Below the pieces are notes generated by a model. It was given only the letters and a program-made list of their open reading frames with translations. It was not told where the DNA came from and ran no database searches. A stretch of 64,000 nt of DNA from Lichenostomus cassidix (taxonomy: Eukaryota; Chordata; Aves; Passeriformes; Meliphagidae). The stretch is taken from the NCBI GenBank assembly GCA_008360975.2, contig CM039183.1, positions 44,879,850-44,943,849 of the forward strand, written 5' to 3'. The position numbers were made by a program, and so were the translations under genes. Positions 1 through 13,400 of this stretch are shown piece after piece (positions within the stretch are counted from its first letter, which is position 1; each line of letters opens with the position of its first letter).

Positions 1-3000
1 AAAATAGTGAGATCAATTCCAAAGCCCTTTATTTTGCATTTCTTTGGTTGTAGTCATGTGCTTCAGATGACTTCTACTTGATAAAATGAGCTGCTGCTTC
101 CCTATATACCCCAACCTGTGAGCTCAGCACCACTTTGTGAAACAGTTTGGAAGACTAACATATGTTTACTGTGTAAGAATTATTGATGTGTCTCTGAAAG
201 TAGGATTTGTGTCTTTGGGGTCCATCAGACAGGAGGATGAGACACACCCTCAGCACTTTTACCAGGGATAGAAGGCACTCACAAGACCAGCAGTTACATC
301 TGAGATATAAAAAGAAAGTGCCAGAGCCTGCAGTGATGGCATTTTAGCACTTAGTATGCAGATGATGGCAAAAGAAATCAGTAAACATGTGCAAAACATA
401 ATGACAGCCCTGAGAGGTGATGGCCATCATATGTAACTCTGTAGTGACATGTTTGTGACAGATGTGTGGCACCCCTAGTCCTCTCAGGAGTCTGGGTTGT
501 TGATAGGAGGAAAGCATCACTGCCTCCCTCTCCGCATGGACTGGTATGCCAGATGTGCATGCAGTATTTTTGGTGGAGAGAAAGGAGTCTGCTTTGTGCT
601 CATAGTCTCTAATAAAAGCAATCAACTAATGTGAAAACTCTTTTTTGTGTATGTATAGAAAAATAAAAAGGTTAATTCTGAGTGTTGACCTTGTGTTAAC
701 CTGTATTATGTGAAGATACATTGCCAAAATATATGGATTTGGAGACAAAAAACCCAAATTCTATACACTGGAATTTTTGAGATAATAAACTCTAAGTTTT
801 GTCATACTGTGGACTCATAACTTGACAGATTCATGTATTGAATATTCTATGCACTACTTAGTTGATCATTGCTGATTAATGAAATACAAAACCTATAGAT
901 ACTATTGCATTCTGAATTGGTGATTTGAGATAAACATGTTTAATGATGTAGCTTCAGAATTTGTTTCCAAAAAATGAATGCAATTCTTTTGTTGCATATC
1001 ATAAAAAGAGTTTTTAATATCCCAAGAGAACTTTTTGCCCCTTACTCCTGTTTCAGATCCTATTTTTTGTTCTTAAGCATGTACAATTTAGGTATCTAGA
1101 TTCTTAGCAAGGCTGTGCTGCTGATAGATTGCTATCTTGGGGTAGCAGTTCAGTATAAATAGATGCATTAGTCAATTTCTGTGTCGTGTGTACACTTGCA
1201 TATACAAATGTATATATGTGTATATATACATATGTATGTGTTAATATATACATACCAGTGCACTTCTAGTATTTTTCTAAGATAAAATGCTGTTTCTATT
1301 AAAGTTTTGATTCCAGACTTGAGAATTACAGTAAAATTTCCCTTTTAATTTGTGTCACTAGAGGAAAGTTAGTGATAATTAATTCTGCTGAAACTATTAA
1401 GGTACATAATATATACTGACCAAAAAAATCCAAAATTGAACTCCACATTATGATCTCTTAAAAAATGCTTTGAATTAGCTCCTTCGGGGCAGTGCAAATT
1501 ACTCTGACTCTAGAATATTTCTTGGAAGTATGTTCCAAATAAACTTACTTTGATTGAGTCAACAGTAGAAACAAATTTGGATTTCAGTAGAAAAAGATAA
1601 CCTGTGGGAACAGCATGCAATAATGGTGCTGCCACCCTAATTACTGTGGACAGGAAAAAGTGCTTTGAGGAAAACGTGTTTCATGTTAACATAAAACATA
1701 TTTCATTTCCCTCATTTGATGTGAAAAAAATGAGATAAATTGGTGCATCCTATAAATCCAAAATTTAAATCACATGGTGAAATAAATTTGTACAATTTAT
1801 AAGTTGGACTAAGTGTGCTTTTCTCTAAAAAAAGCATGAATAAACTCAGCACATAACCTTTTTTATACATAGGAGATGTTACGTTGAAACTATACTCAGT
1901 GGAGTTTGTTCACAGTTAAATACATGACCTATTTGTCATTTTTCATATGTCAGGAGTTCATGTTGTTTAGGTCTATCAAATCAAATGTGAGATTGTGGCT
2001 TTTTCTTAGCTTTCTGAGAGTTTACTGCAGAGTGACTTGCTTGTCAGACTATACAGTGGACACCCTGGTGACATTCAGCACATGGGAAAATAAGGGAAAG
2101 TGAATTCAGCAGCAGAGGAGCTGCAAGGACAGCAAAATATCTCCAGTTTCAGTGCTGTTCGGACAAAGCTTCCTAACTCCATGTTTTCATTATACTGGGC
2201 AACAATGTTCATAAGATGAGTAAATATTCATATGGTTACATGAGTTTGCAGAAGTGTAGTTCCTTTCCTAACTCACCTGAATTTGTGTTTATGAATCCTA
2301 ACTCTTTCATGCAGACAGAACTAATACAGGTGGGAAATCAGGCACATTTTAAACATCAGTTCTCTCCCAGGGCCTTTTCTCATGCCTGTAGCAGAAGTGC
2401 AGAACGTTGATTTTTTTCCCCCTAGATGAAACGCACACCTGTGCACATTTTTGCTCACCTACAGTGAGGAGCAGAGTGCTTCTTGGCCCCCTGACATGAT
2501 GAAAAGTTCAACAGCAAAGAGGCCACAGGGTGTTCTGAGTCTGCTCCAAAGCCTGGGCAGAGGAGCATTCCTTCCAACAGGTGTAAGCCACCTTCGAGAC
2601 AGAAGATAAGAGTATTCTGCTTGTCTGTGAGATAAGCTATGTATCACACTCCATTGGATGGGCAAATGGTGTATGTTTTCAACCAAATGAAAAATTCAGG
2701 TGATTATTGCAAGAGGAAGGGTAGTGGACATCATAAGAGCTGTATTATGGAGCATAATATAGGAGATAGGGATACAGGAGAACTGTTGTCGTAGGCAAAA
2801 GTAAAGGGAAGAGCACAGGGTAGGAAAAATAAATATTTTACGTTGATAATGCCTTTCTCATTAATCTGACCTAGGAATGCTTGTCCTAGTTCCTCAGTCC
2901 TGAAGAGGATATTGGTTAGTGGCAGTTCTTTAGCCTTACACCATTGATACAGTGCAGTCAATCATCTCTGAAGTGTTGTTTTTGGAGATAAACACCGCAG

Positions 3001-6000
3001 AATTATAAAACCTGCAAACAGTGATGTTGAGTACCATTCATGTGTAGCCAGCCTGAGACACACTGCCGGCACACTGGGACCTGCATCTGTTCAGTACTCC
3101 CTGCGTGTATTCTCTGCAAGCTCCCTTTATTGAAATCTTTCCAAGAAAGCAGGAACAGTTTCTCTTTCTTCATACTTAAGAAATTACTTTGGAATTTGAA
3201 ATTATATCTAATACCCTATTCCCACAGAGATACTTCTAAGACAGCTCCTAGAAATAAACCTGGCTTCCTCTACCTTTCCATTAAGAGTTTTATGTAGAGA
3301 CTTTATCCATCTCTTTTCTTCATGTTCTTTGAACAAAATGATCCTGTTTCCACTGCAAGCTTTTTCTTTCCAGAATACTGCTATCAGCAAGTCAATCCCA
3401 GTCACTCTGAAGAGGATCATTACTTATTCATTAATAATGAATTATTCATAATTCATTACTTATTACTTAACTTTCAAAAGCAAGCAGAAGGTCACACAAC
3501 AATAGGACTTTGTCTATGTGACTTATTCAGAAAAGCTGGTAAGAATAAAATAAGACCTGAAAGGTTTGATATTCCCTCGTCGCTCTGTTCTCCGCCCTGG
3601 CAGTTGTGTCGTGGACTGGACAGTTCCAAGGAGTTGTTCCTGGGTGGCTGCTTGATCACATTATTATTTTCCTGGGTGTTCCTAAGTAGCTTCATTGCTT
3701 TTCTTTCTCTATCTGAAAACCTGTAACATTTAGTTTCGTAGCAATTTGATATGATTGCAAACACACAGAAGCTGGCACTGAATTCAGAAAATACAATGTA
3801 TTTTCATAACTCTTTAGTGTTTCTTTGTTCAGCTTGGCTTTGCACTTTGCCTCAATAGAAAAAGGTAAATTTGAAGATGATCATGAAGGTACTGGTAACA
3901 GAGAATAAATAAGAAGAGAAAGAAACACTCTTGCTATCTACATAGGAGGAATGTCTTCTACTAAAATAGTCGAGTGAACAGCAACCAGAGAAGACTCCTC
4001 AGCTTCATCTATAGTTTGCTGAGATTGTTAAAGAGCTTTATGCCAGTCATATTAGAAGAATCTTCTTTAAAGAAGCTAAAAAAAACAAATTTGTAGAGGG
4101 TGAACTAAAAGGGAAGGTCAGTGAAAAGCTGGGAAGTGTCAGGGAGATTGCTGCTAGAAAGTCAAACTTTCCTCAGCTGTGAGACAAAAAATTACTCACA
4201 TAAACCTATGTCATTTTTGCTAGTTTCTTTTTGTAGCTGGTACAGATATTTTCATTCAGAACACCCAGAAAACATTAAATTTCACCTAGCTATACTTGTG
4301 TTGATCTAAAATGCTTTAAATTAAGGAGCAAGTGACCTTCTGAGTGATAAATAAGACATAAACTGACAGAGGATCCGTTACTTATTTTAATGGTCTTCAT
4401 AGTGGATGACCATGCTCCGTGACAATGTGTGAATTTTGCTTGTTTCCAGACATTTATTTCAGATCCAGGCCACTAATTCCAGTGCTGACAGAACAAAGAT
4501 TGCTTTAGTATTTTCTCTTTTTGATACAATGTATGCACTAAATAGATCATGGCTCTGTTTTCTTTAGAGTAAGGTAGAGAAAATATGGGTTTAAAAAAAA
4601 AAAAAAATCTCAATTCTGCAGCTACGCTTAATTTTCTGTCTCTTACAACATTGGCACCAGAATGACATGTATTTGTTTCTTGTGTTTTCACAATTTTAGC
4701 TGCAGAGATAAAATTAACTCCTCCCCATACATGTGTGTGTATACATGTCTTATTCTTATGGTTTATTCATCTTATAATGCTTTTATGAAAGCATTGCTTT
4801 AGGAACATCTCTTAATCTGCTTGAACCAAGAGGTCTTTATAGTCACTATTTGTAGGCTGGGTCCCTGCCCAGTAGATAAAGAACACCTTTAAAATAAATT
4901 TTCATGTGGCTCATGAAACCAGAGCCTTCCAGAACAAATGCACCACCAGAGGACTTCCACAGATTTCTATGGAATCAGAGATTTCCCTTCATGGAGCTGA
5001 TCACAGGAACAGGCTTTGTCCTAGGAAATTGTATCCACGTGTCCTTTACCATGAATTTGCATGCAGGATTATGTATAATATGCTCTTTGCTTTTCTGCTG
5101 TGTAACTCATCTCGTGACACCAGAGAAGAAGAAAAACTAACCCACACTATCTCCAATGTTCTTGTTAATTTTGCACTGTCAGTTGTAATAGCTGCTTGCT
5201 GAAAAGATTTTGTGTTCAGTCTGATTTTCACTGCCTCCTCACTCTGTGCTTAGGGCAGAGAAAATATATCAGTAAATACGGAAGAGCAAAACTGTATTAT
5301 GACTGACAGTTATAGTAATTCTTTGAGATACACTGGTAATGTCTGTTCAAGAATGAAGTCTCTAATTTCACTGTGTTTTGATTACAGATCTGATTTGTTT
5401 CATTCAAAGAGTGACAGCTAGTATAATTTTTAAGGCAGGTGTCATATGGGTTTTATTTTTATAGTTCTGTGGTCCCAAATGGCAAATAAATGATTTTCTG
5501 CCATGTGGTCATATATAAACACAATTATGTAAGAGCATATACAAGAGCAAATCAGTGCATCATCTGTCTCAGATGCATCCAGCAGAACACGTTTCCAAAT
5601 ACCTCTTGACCTACTGAGGAACTCTCACCATCTCTAGGGCAACCCTGTGGGAAAATAGTGTCCAGAGAGACCAGCCAGCTATTGTTGCAGGCTGCCTATG
5701 GTCTTCAGCTATCTCTGCACTTTTGACTGTCTTGCTTCTGCCCCTCTGCTTAGTGGATGTCTGCTCTGAATCTCTACAAACACCCTTTCCCTCAGTTTTA
5801 CTTCACTTCTGTCCCAAGTGCATCTGTCATGGTTCTGCTTGCCTGTTTCTTTGTTTTATCTGCTTGAGCTGTCCCTTTCTTAGTGCCCCCTTGTCCCTCC
5901 CCATCCCTTCTCAGCATTGTTTGCTCATTTCCGTTGCAGACCTAAAGTTTGCTGTGATTGCATTGTTCACACTGATCATTTTTTGCATCACTTTCTCCTC

Positions 6001-6451
6001 AGGTACCTATATTGTTTGCCTAGTCTATAAATTCTTCAAGATAGCTATGGTATTTTGCTGTGTATGTCTGCATACTACAAAATCCTAGGAGGCTCATCTT
6101 TTGCATGGGTTCAGGCACTACTGTAGTAAAAATGATTAATAATCTAACAACAACTGTAATGTACTTGCTTTATAACTGAACCATAAAGGAAAATTACTTC
6201 TTTACCCAGATACTGATTGTATTTGTTTTTGTCTGCTGTAGCTGTAGATACATGTATCCGTCTAGAAAATAGTTTAAGATCCTATTTTTTTCTGGGCTGA
6301 AATTTTAACACTGATCTATATCTTAGATATTTTAAGCCAAGTGAATGCAACCAGTTTGACCTCTCTGAATTTTATTGGATTGCCCCTGAATCAGGTAGAA
6401 TAGCTTGTCTGACCATAAGAATGTTATTTAATTGTTAGTGTTCCTACAGTG
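1..6451. other. Non-coding AT-rich unique DNA, no gene seen
   Basis: No exon, RNA gene or recognised repeat could be supported here. Open frames such as 3322-3726 (+, 134 codons) and 5723-6088 (+, 121 codons) are rich in Phe, Leu, Ser and Cys, as expected when T-rich DNA is translated. They lack any domain I recognise and have overlapping frames on the other strand. Minor structure includes the alternating purine/pyrimidine stretch at 1197-1256, a 15-nt A run near 4591-4606 and a small AT palindrome at 3428-3444. The stretch is most likely intergenic or deep intronic. Confidence 0.6.
1208..1231. repeat. AT-rich perfect inverted repeat
   Basis: A 10-base arm (atgtatatat, 1208-1217) and its exact reverse complement (1222-1231) flank the 4-base loop gtgt. 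It sits inside a wider TA/TG-rich low-complexity patch from about 1197 to 1256. This is probably microsatellite-derived rather than functional. Confidence 0.7.
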
Positions 6452-6930
6452 TGTGCTGGGTTAACTGTGTCTGGATGCCAGGTGCCCCACCAAGCTGCTC
6501 TATCAGTCCCCCTTCTCAGCTGAACAGGGGGAAAATAGAAAGGAGGAGGGAAAATAAAATGGAACTCAATTTATAGGTTGAGACAAGGCAGTTTACTAAA
6601 GCAAAAGAAAAAGGTTGTGTATGTACAAGCAAAGAGAAAAACAAAATTATTCTCTACTTCCCCATCATTAGACAATATTTGTCCACTTCCTGGGAAGCAG
6701 GGCTTTGGCAGAATAGTTGCCCTGGAAAGAAAACATTGTCAGTAGCAAATGCCCCACCAGGGAATATCCCCTTGGTCAGTTTGGGTCAGCTAGGTGTGTC
6801 CCACCGCCCCACCCCCCCCCTCCCCCCAGGAACTTTCCCATATCCAGCCTACTGATGGGAGGTGGAATTTTGTAGAGATGGCTCTGTGCTGTGCCAGCAC
6901 TGCTCACAGTAGCCAAAACACTGGATGAAA
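6452..6930 (-). mobile_element. ERVL-class LTR, 5'-truncated, minus orientation
   Basis: Read on the minus strand this segment resembles the 3' LTR of the avian ERVL group. Its terminal part at 6452-6490 (plus strand beginning tgtgctgggttaactgtg) is a CA-ending LTR edge. Inward lie a purine-rich block around 6515-6560, the stretch around 6665-6720 containing cacttcctgggaagcagggc, and the stretch around 6765-6795 containing cttggtcagtttgggtcagc. The C-run at 6801-6827 lies within it. The LTR-internal side is missing: homology fades at about 6925-6930, where decayed pol sequence starts immediately, so roughly the first hundred bases of the LTR appear lost. Family assignment comes from recall of avian LTR consensus features and from the adjoining ERVL-type pol. 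Confidence 0.72.
6801..6830 (-). other. G-quadruplex-type G-tract inside the ERVL LTR
   Basis: On the plus strand runs of 4, 9 and 6 cytosines (6807-6810, 6812-6820, 6822-6827) are separated by single bases. The minus strand therefore carries three long G-runs with one-base loops, and the 9-G run can supply two tetrad columns. This fits a stable G-quadruplex on the LTR sense strand. It is also a likely slippage and sequencing-error site, so the exact C count may be unreliable. Confidence 0.7.
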
Positions 6931-6934
6931 TCAG

Positions 6935-7400
6935 CATCTCCCCCTCAGTCACAAGCCCATCTGTATGTATGTTGAATCTCTTTTGACAGGTCCAGATATT
7001 TCATGGGCCCATCAGGCTATATAAACAGCTCTTATTTTTGCTGCCAGTCTAGGTCTGTCTAAGCTATTTCAATTTTGACAGCCTTATCTACTTGTTATTT
7101 GTTTCAGTGTTCTTCAGTGGTGCAATTTTTGGGCACATGAGCATCTACATGACATCCCTTCAGAGTCATGTTTTCTACCCATGCAGTGGTGTCTGGCCAC
7201 AGTACAGCAGTCCAGGTGGGTTTATCCCTGCCTTGCCACTTATTCCATTGCTGCAGCCACCTGTATTGGGCACTAGCCACCATCCAGGAGTCAGTACAGA
7301 GACAGAGTAAAGGCCACTTTTCTTATTCTGGTTGAATGGCTTTCACTTCTGCAAATTCACTTCATTTGCCTTCTCTTTCAGCGGTCTCAATGACTTGTCA
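6935..7400 (-). pseudogene. Decayed ERVL pol fragment: RNase H and start of integrase
   Basis: Translated on the minus strand, short blocks in order match the RNase H region of ERVL-type pol: FAEVKA near 7335-7350, a CTDSWMVAS block near 7285, WLQQWNKWQ near 7255, HVDAHVPK near 7130, and QVDKAVKIEIA followed by TDLDW near 7050. The start of the integrase HHCC region (WAHE near 7010) follows. The Asp of TDSW and the Asp/His of HVDAH fit conserved RNase H positions. The copy is dead: at least seven in-frame stops are visible, with frame changes near 7015 and 6967 and a probable loss of several codons near 7330. It runs straight into the truncated LTR with the rest of integrase missing. No function is expected. 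Confidence 0.8.
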
Positions 7401-10400
7401 AGGAGTTTTCTTGTGGAAACACAATAAAAATACTGAAAATAAAAAGAGGATAAACTTTCCCGTGAGCTTAGAATTGAGTTTAGGGAAACAACGAAAAACT
7501 GCTCACTATCCCTACACCAGATGCACGATCTGTGGACATGGTCTAGTTTTTTTGGGAGTTGTCATGGGGGAGGAAAACTAAAGGGAGACATTTTGATGAG
7601 CCTAAGTGGGGGTGATTTTATGATTTCTTTAATGCTACCCCAAGTGCTTGAGGACTTCATCTATTACAGTACTAAACTGACTCCAGAAACCTTAAGAATT
7701 GTTAATGCTAGCTAGAAAAAACGTTTGATGTTCCTTTGTGAAGCGCTGAAGAGCTTTGGGCTCACACAGAGCCCGGTGTGATATGGCACATCTTTGTGCT
7801 CTAAGTTATGATGAAATTAGGTCTGTCATAATCCCAGCTGAACTATGAAGGAGCTGGTATGGCTCCCTTTGGAGGCACCTCAGTAACTGCATGTACTGCT
7901 TACTGAGAACAAAGAAGCAGAATTTATGCACTGCTATCATTTTCATGGCGTGCATGTCACCCACACTTGTCTGCTGCTCAGAATGCTGCGGAATGTCCTG
8001 AGTCTGGGTAACCTTTTATGTGCTTTAGTAACAATCCTAGTCATAGCTGTTCCCTGTGTGAGTACTCCTCTCGCACTGAGCTAGTCTCACATGTTCAGTT
8101 TTTGTATTTTTGGTCTTTTGTTGTTGAAACAACATGGTTGGGGTTTCTTGCTGCAAGCCATTACAGAACTCATTTCTTGTATTAGTTTGTTGGGGATTTT
8201 TTTGAGAAGATTAGGGAAAATATTCATTTCCTTTAAGCTGAATTATGCTGCCATGTTGTCATAATGAAAATACTGAAATTGATATTTATGAAAAATCTCA
8301 TCTTTATTCAACTCTTTAAGCAAACAAAGCAAATGATTCACCATACCTTACAAATGCTTTCTACTATCAAAGACCAAGCCTAAAAGCTTGAAAATAAAAT
8401 TCTGTCCTGAATATAAAGCTATGTTGTGTGTTTTACATGTACAAGTCTACTCAGAATACTAGTAAAAAGGTTTGCTTACAGTGTTGTTTGGTCCAGTTGA
8501 AATCATGACTTCCCTAAGAAAAAAACAATTCTAATCTAAAAACAAAATCATGTGAACTACAGCAGAATTGTCATGTCCCAGATGCTTTAGAATTCATGCC
8601 TTTTTTCCTGTTGATGTTCAGCCAACCAACCAGACTGGTTGTGAAGATCTTACTGTTGGATATGCTGCCCACTACTGAAGCAGAAATCACAGATTAGCTT
8701 TTCCAAACAAAATTAGAAATCTAGACTTTGGAATTTTTTCCATAAATGACAAAAATGAGATGACACAGTGATTTTCAGGCTGACAAAATACTGTATAGTG
8801 TATGCAGATAATTACAGGCAGTTTAAGAACACCAGGTGCACACTGAGCTAAAAAATACAGATAATATTGAATGGAAACCATTTGCACTTAAGATGAGTTC
8901 ACAAGTACAGAAATTAATCAAAAGATATTAGTTATTATACTTTTAGAAATGTGTTTCAAACTCATTGCCCCTTCTAAATGCTTTTCTCTTCCCAAATATT
9001 TAATCTTTGCTATTTTTAATAGGGTTCTTGTAACTGAAATCAAACTTTAAAACTATTATTTAACATTTTAACTTCTCTTTGATTCTAGCATTATTCCTTA
9101 TCAGATTTATTTTCAAAAGCAGGGAGAAAATTTGAAATCTTGTTTCAGGTTATGTGGGAGAAGGGTTATTCATAAAATGTCACCTAGAAATCCCTTAAAA
9201 CTGACTTAGGGCGCTCAGTTGTCTCCTATGGTGAATACACATGAGAAGCTAAATGTAGGTTGCCTGAAAAATGGTAGTTATACCCAAGATATTTATGTCA
9301 TGATTGTTCTGACAAACATTTAGCCTGGAATTTACATTCCTAGTGTTTTCCCATGTAGAAGGTCGCATCTTGTCTCAGCCAGTGGACATCCTGGAGACAA
9401 GTGCTTGAGGAATGGGTGCTTCATCCAGCAAGGGATGGTCATGAAGGCATGTGAGGTAAATAACTTTCCAAAGGAAGGTTTTGTCTCTGAGCCATTTCTT
9501 CCTAGGGCTGAAAGCCAGACTTAAGCAGCCTCACTGGATTCCCATTAATGAACATTTGTGTACGTTCTAGTATCCTAGTATATTTGTATTTGCTTAAATA
9601 CATTCTCTACATAATTTCAGTTAGGAAAAAATATCTTTTCATTCTGTAGTTATTATGCATGTGTATCTTGTACAATTAAAGGATCACAACAGTATTTTTA
9701 AACATCTATGTTTTTAACTATTTTATATCAGTTTGCAAAGGTAAAGAAAGTCCCTAATTTCAGTGATAAGGCACCTGAAATGTAGATGTAAATATTTTCT
9801 CCAGGTAATGCAGATAGTTACTGGTTTACAGAAAGCAATCTGTGTATCTTCAGTCTTGGCCTAATGCTCTAATTGTTAGGGAAAAAAGTATGCTTTGTAA
9901 TGTTAAATAGTCTAAACACCTTATCCTGTAAGTTTTAAATATTCCCTATGATTAACTTTGACACATACAATTATTCACAGCAATTTAAAGCTATCAAATT
10001 TACAAGCATTTGCAGGTTTCCAACATATTACTCTTTGCAGTTGTATTTAAATGTTGCAGATCCTTAAGTTAAAACTTTTTATTGTTTTTGATAATGATTA
10101 CCAGTGTTGATTCCTGGGACACATTAAGTAAAACATCAAATTGTATTCTAACCTTTAAAATACCAACAGTGTGAAACACTGTGAAAAGGTACAGAACTTC
10201 TGCTGTGGATTTCTTTGACAGCAGGGAATTGTGTTTCTTCTTTCCTGGGAATAAATCCACTAAAAGGTAGAAGATAAAAGAGTGTGTGGGAAAATACCAA
10301 GAAAGGAGATGGCTTTGTTTCCTCTTTCAAACAAGATGGCCAGAACTTTTCTCTCAGCACTGTGGTGGAACCAAGGTAGAAAAACCCCTCCCAGTTATTT

Positions 10401-13400
10401 TCCATTACAATAGTGCAATAAAAAATAAATTGTTTGATATCTTATGAAAATGTTGTGAAATGAAAATTGTGTTGAGCTTAAATGCAAGAGGCCCATAGCC
10501 TCTCACTCCTCCTTCCTTTGGATATCATTAAATTTTCAGTGCATGTAACAGATTTGCAAACATGCTGTCAATGACACAAAATGACAGGTGCAGGAAAACA
10601 AGATAATGGGGCGTGACACAGCTGCAGTGTTCAGGTAACTTAATAGGTCCCACCCATGGCAAACACATTGTTGTAGAATTTGAGGGATTTCAAGTCTATA
10701 GGCATCACTGGAACACACTAATTATTGTGGTAAACGACACCTTTCTTTGATTATTCAGTAGTTTTGGTGTAACATTCAGTGTTAACAAAAGGATAAAATT
10801 AGCATTAAGTAGTTCACAGGCATTTTACAGTTCCATAAGATAACTGAAGTGGTCAGGAAAGACATCCCTTATATTCTTATGTAAGAAAGCGAATTGGCAG
10901 TTAAGTTTTCATAACCATAGACTATCATGTTTCTCTCAAGTTGACATGCTTGCTATTACATTTTGTGTGTTTTCTCAAAAGAATACCATACCTTTCTGCC
11001 AGATAGATCTATTGGCTGATCAGTTTTGAACTAAATATGCTTCCTTTAACTAATGTATCATAGCTGTCTTGCTGATTAAGCCATAGATCCATTAGTTGAT
11101 GTCCTTTCCTTCTGAAGCTGTGTTTTATACTCAGTGGAAAGATTACATTCTCTTGTACTCATAGGTGTGTATCGTATTGTGGGGTAATGGACATTTCCCT
11201 GCCTTTTGTCTGGTGGGAAGCAACTCTTTCTAGTGCAGACTGAAAACATCTATCCAGCATTCTGCTTCCTTCCATGTGTCCAGATGACCAGTCAGGTCTT
11301 CTGAAAAAGGACCTGTTTGATGCTTTTGAGAGCTCCTGACTGGCTGTACACAGAACAGCTTAAGGGATCTCTTGCTTCCTGCAGCAGTAGCAACATGGTT
11401 ATGAGAAATCTTCTAAACTTCTACAAGTTAGAAAAAATGAATTTTAGGAAATTTAAAATGTGTAGTCTGTTCAAAGCCTTAACTTGGCTTCAAAGCCTCT
11501 GAAGGGTGAGTGATTTGCTTTATTTATGGAAGAGGAATGCAAGATCACACTCTGACTGCAAAATTATAATGAAATATTGGCATACTAGAATAAATCACTG
11601 CCACCAATACTTGAGAACCCTCACTATGTTTAGCTGGGTTTAGACAGACTTGGAAACTATTCTCCTTGGTAGATATTAGTGTTTCAGCATGCCATGCTAT
11701 CTGAAATGACATCTTAATTAGCATTTACTTTCTAACGTGTGTTTTCTGAAAGACCTTTAAGACAAAATTTTGTCCCACACAGTTATTCTGATTTAAAAGG
11801 TCATTAGAATCTGCCTGAACACCTCCTTCTGCTGTTTTTCTCTCAGGCCTGTAAAAGGCTAAGAGACATTTGTTGGCTCAGTGAGGCAGATGACTCATAA
11901 CTTCTGGATATAAGAGGGGGAAGTAGCTGCCTGAAAAGATAGAATCTAGGGTGTGGGCTCAGAAGTCCCAAAGTTGCCATCTTAGCAACAGGCTCAATGA
12001 AATGAAACAGCATCAACAAAAGTTTTGAGCTGAAGTTTGTCTTATTTTGGTTGTTAAAAAAGACAAATCCCTGATAAGAACTGGAATAGGATTTTGTCTT
12101 AAATTATGGATTCTGTGGAGAGCAAGTGACTAAGGTACCTCTTGACAAAAGGAGCTATCAAAGACTAGTGCAAGAGATTTATGCCAGATGACCAGAGCAA
12201 GATCATAACACTGAACTAAGTAAATACTCCAATAAACTTGCATAACTCAGTTTATACCTTTTCTTAAGTGTTGTGGGTTTTCTTGAAAATATTTTTTTAA
12301 ATTCTATTTTCCTCTGTATTTTCTGATGCCTGTGTTCTACCTTGGCCTCACTGAAGCAAGCACATAGCATGCAACATGCCTAGAAACAGAAACATGCCTT
12401 TCTGTTGGTTTGGTTTTCTTTTCCAGTGTGGTATGCAAAAGAAATGCATTCAAAGCGAATATAGGAGGAAAATAAGAGAAAAGTAAACTGAAATCATTTA
12501 GCTGTATTTTGCCTCTGACATTCTAATTTCCCACATGAAAAAATGTCTTGGTGTGTATTATAAAAATAGTGTCTCATATGATTATCTCCAGGCTACTGAT
12601 AAATTCAATTTGCCCTTCTTTAAAGGATCTTGCTGCTGAGCAGTCTTTTCTTTGTTTCTGAGCTCAAATCATCTCTTCTGTCTGCCATCCGCATCAAGTC
12701 CAATTTCTCTTCCGTTCCATCACAGCACTTTTGATGAGATTCTTATTCTCATTATCTTCAGAGGACCAAGCCTGTGTGCCTCCTTTTATAAAGTTCATAT
12801 GTTCCTGCAGTTTCATCTCCTGAAGAGACACTGTTTTCTGTTATGTTCAGCTGATTATATTTTCCTGCCCACAGCTGAAATTCATGATAGTTTTTAAGCA
12901 ACTTCTGTCTTTGCTATAGATGATTTTTTTTTTCTGACGTAATTGGAATGTGTGCTTTGAAGTAAAAGGAATTGCTGCTAATCTCTTGTATTTTTTAGTT
13001 TATTGCTTCAAATGGTTGTTTGAAATTAGGGCATATATAAATCCTTTACATGAATTATTATTAGTGTTATGTCCTAGGATTGAAAGGTTAAGTAGAATGC
13101 AAGAACAGGTAAAAGAACACACAAAGCTATTTCTGATCCTGTGTTGTGCAATGTGGGGAACAGAGGCAAGAGGACATTGGTTTGTAAGCTGTTTCACTTA
13201 GCAGCAGTTCAAAGCTAAATCAGCGTGGATACAGGATCTCTGGGCTTTTTATCAATTTGAATATTTGTAAGCAGATAACAGCAGTGTATGCGCAGCCAGA
13301 GCTAATTGTGTTACACTAATACCTGTTTGCGGCAACATTTATAGATCATTGGAATGGGAATATATTCTAAGGAGCTCAGAACTCAGAATATATTCTAAGA

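Noticed and set aside
3322..3726. 134-codon plus-strand open frame
   Set aside because: Composition follows the T-rich DNA, no domain is recognised, and an opposite-strand frame covers 3492-3764. Chance frame.
5723..6088. 121-codon hydrophobic plus-strand frame that could look like a membrane protein
   Set aside because: Leu/Phe/Cys/Ser richness is explained by CT-rich DNA. No signal-peptide-plus-domain logic, no splice sites, no recognised homologue.
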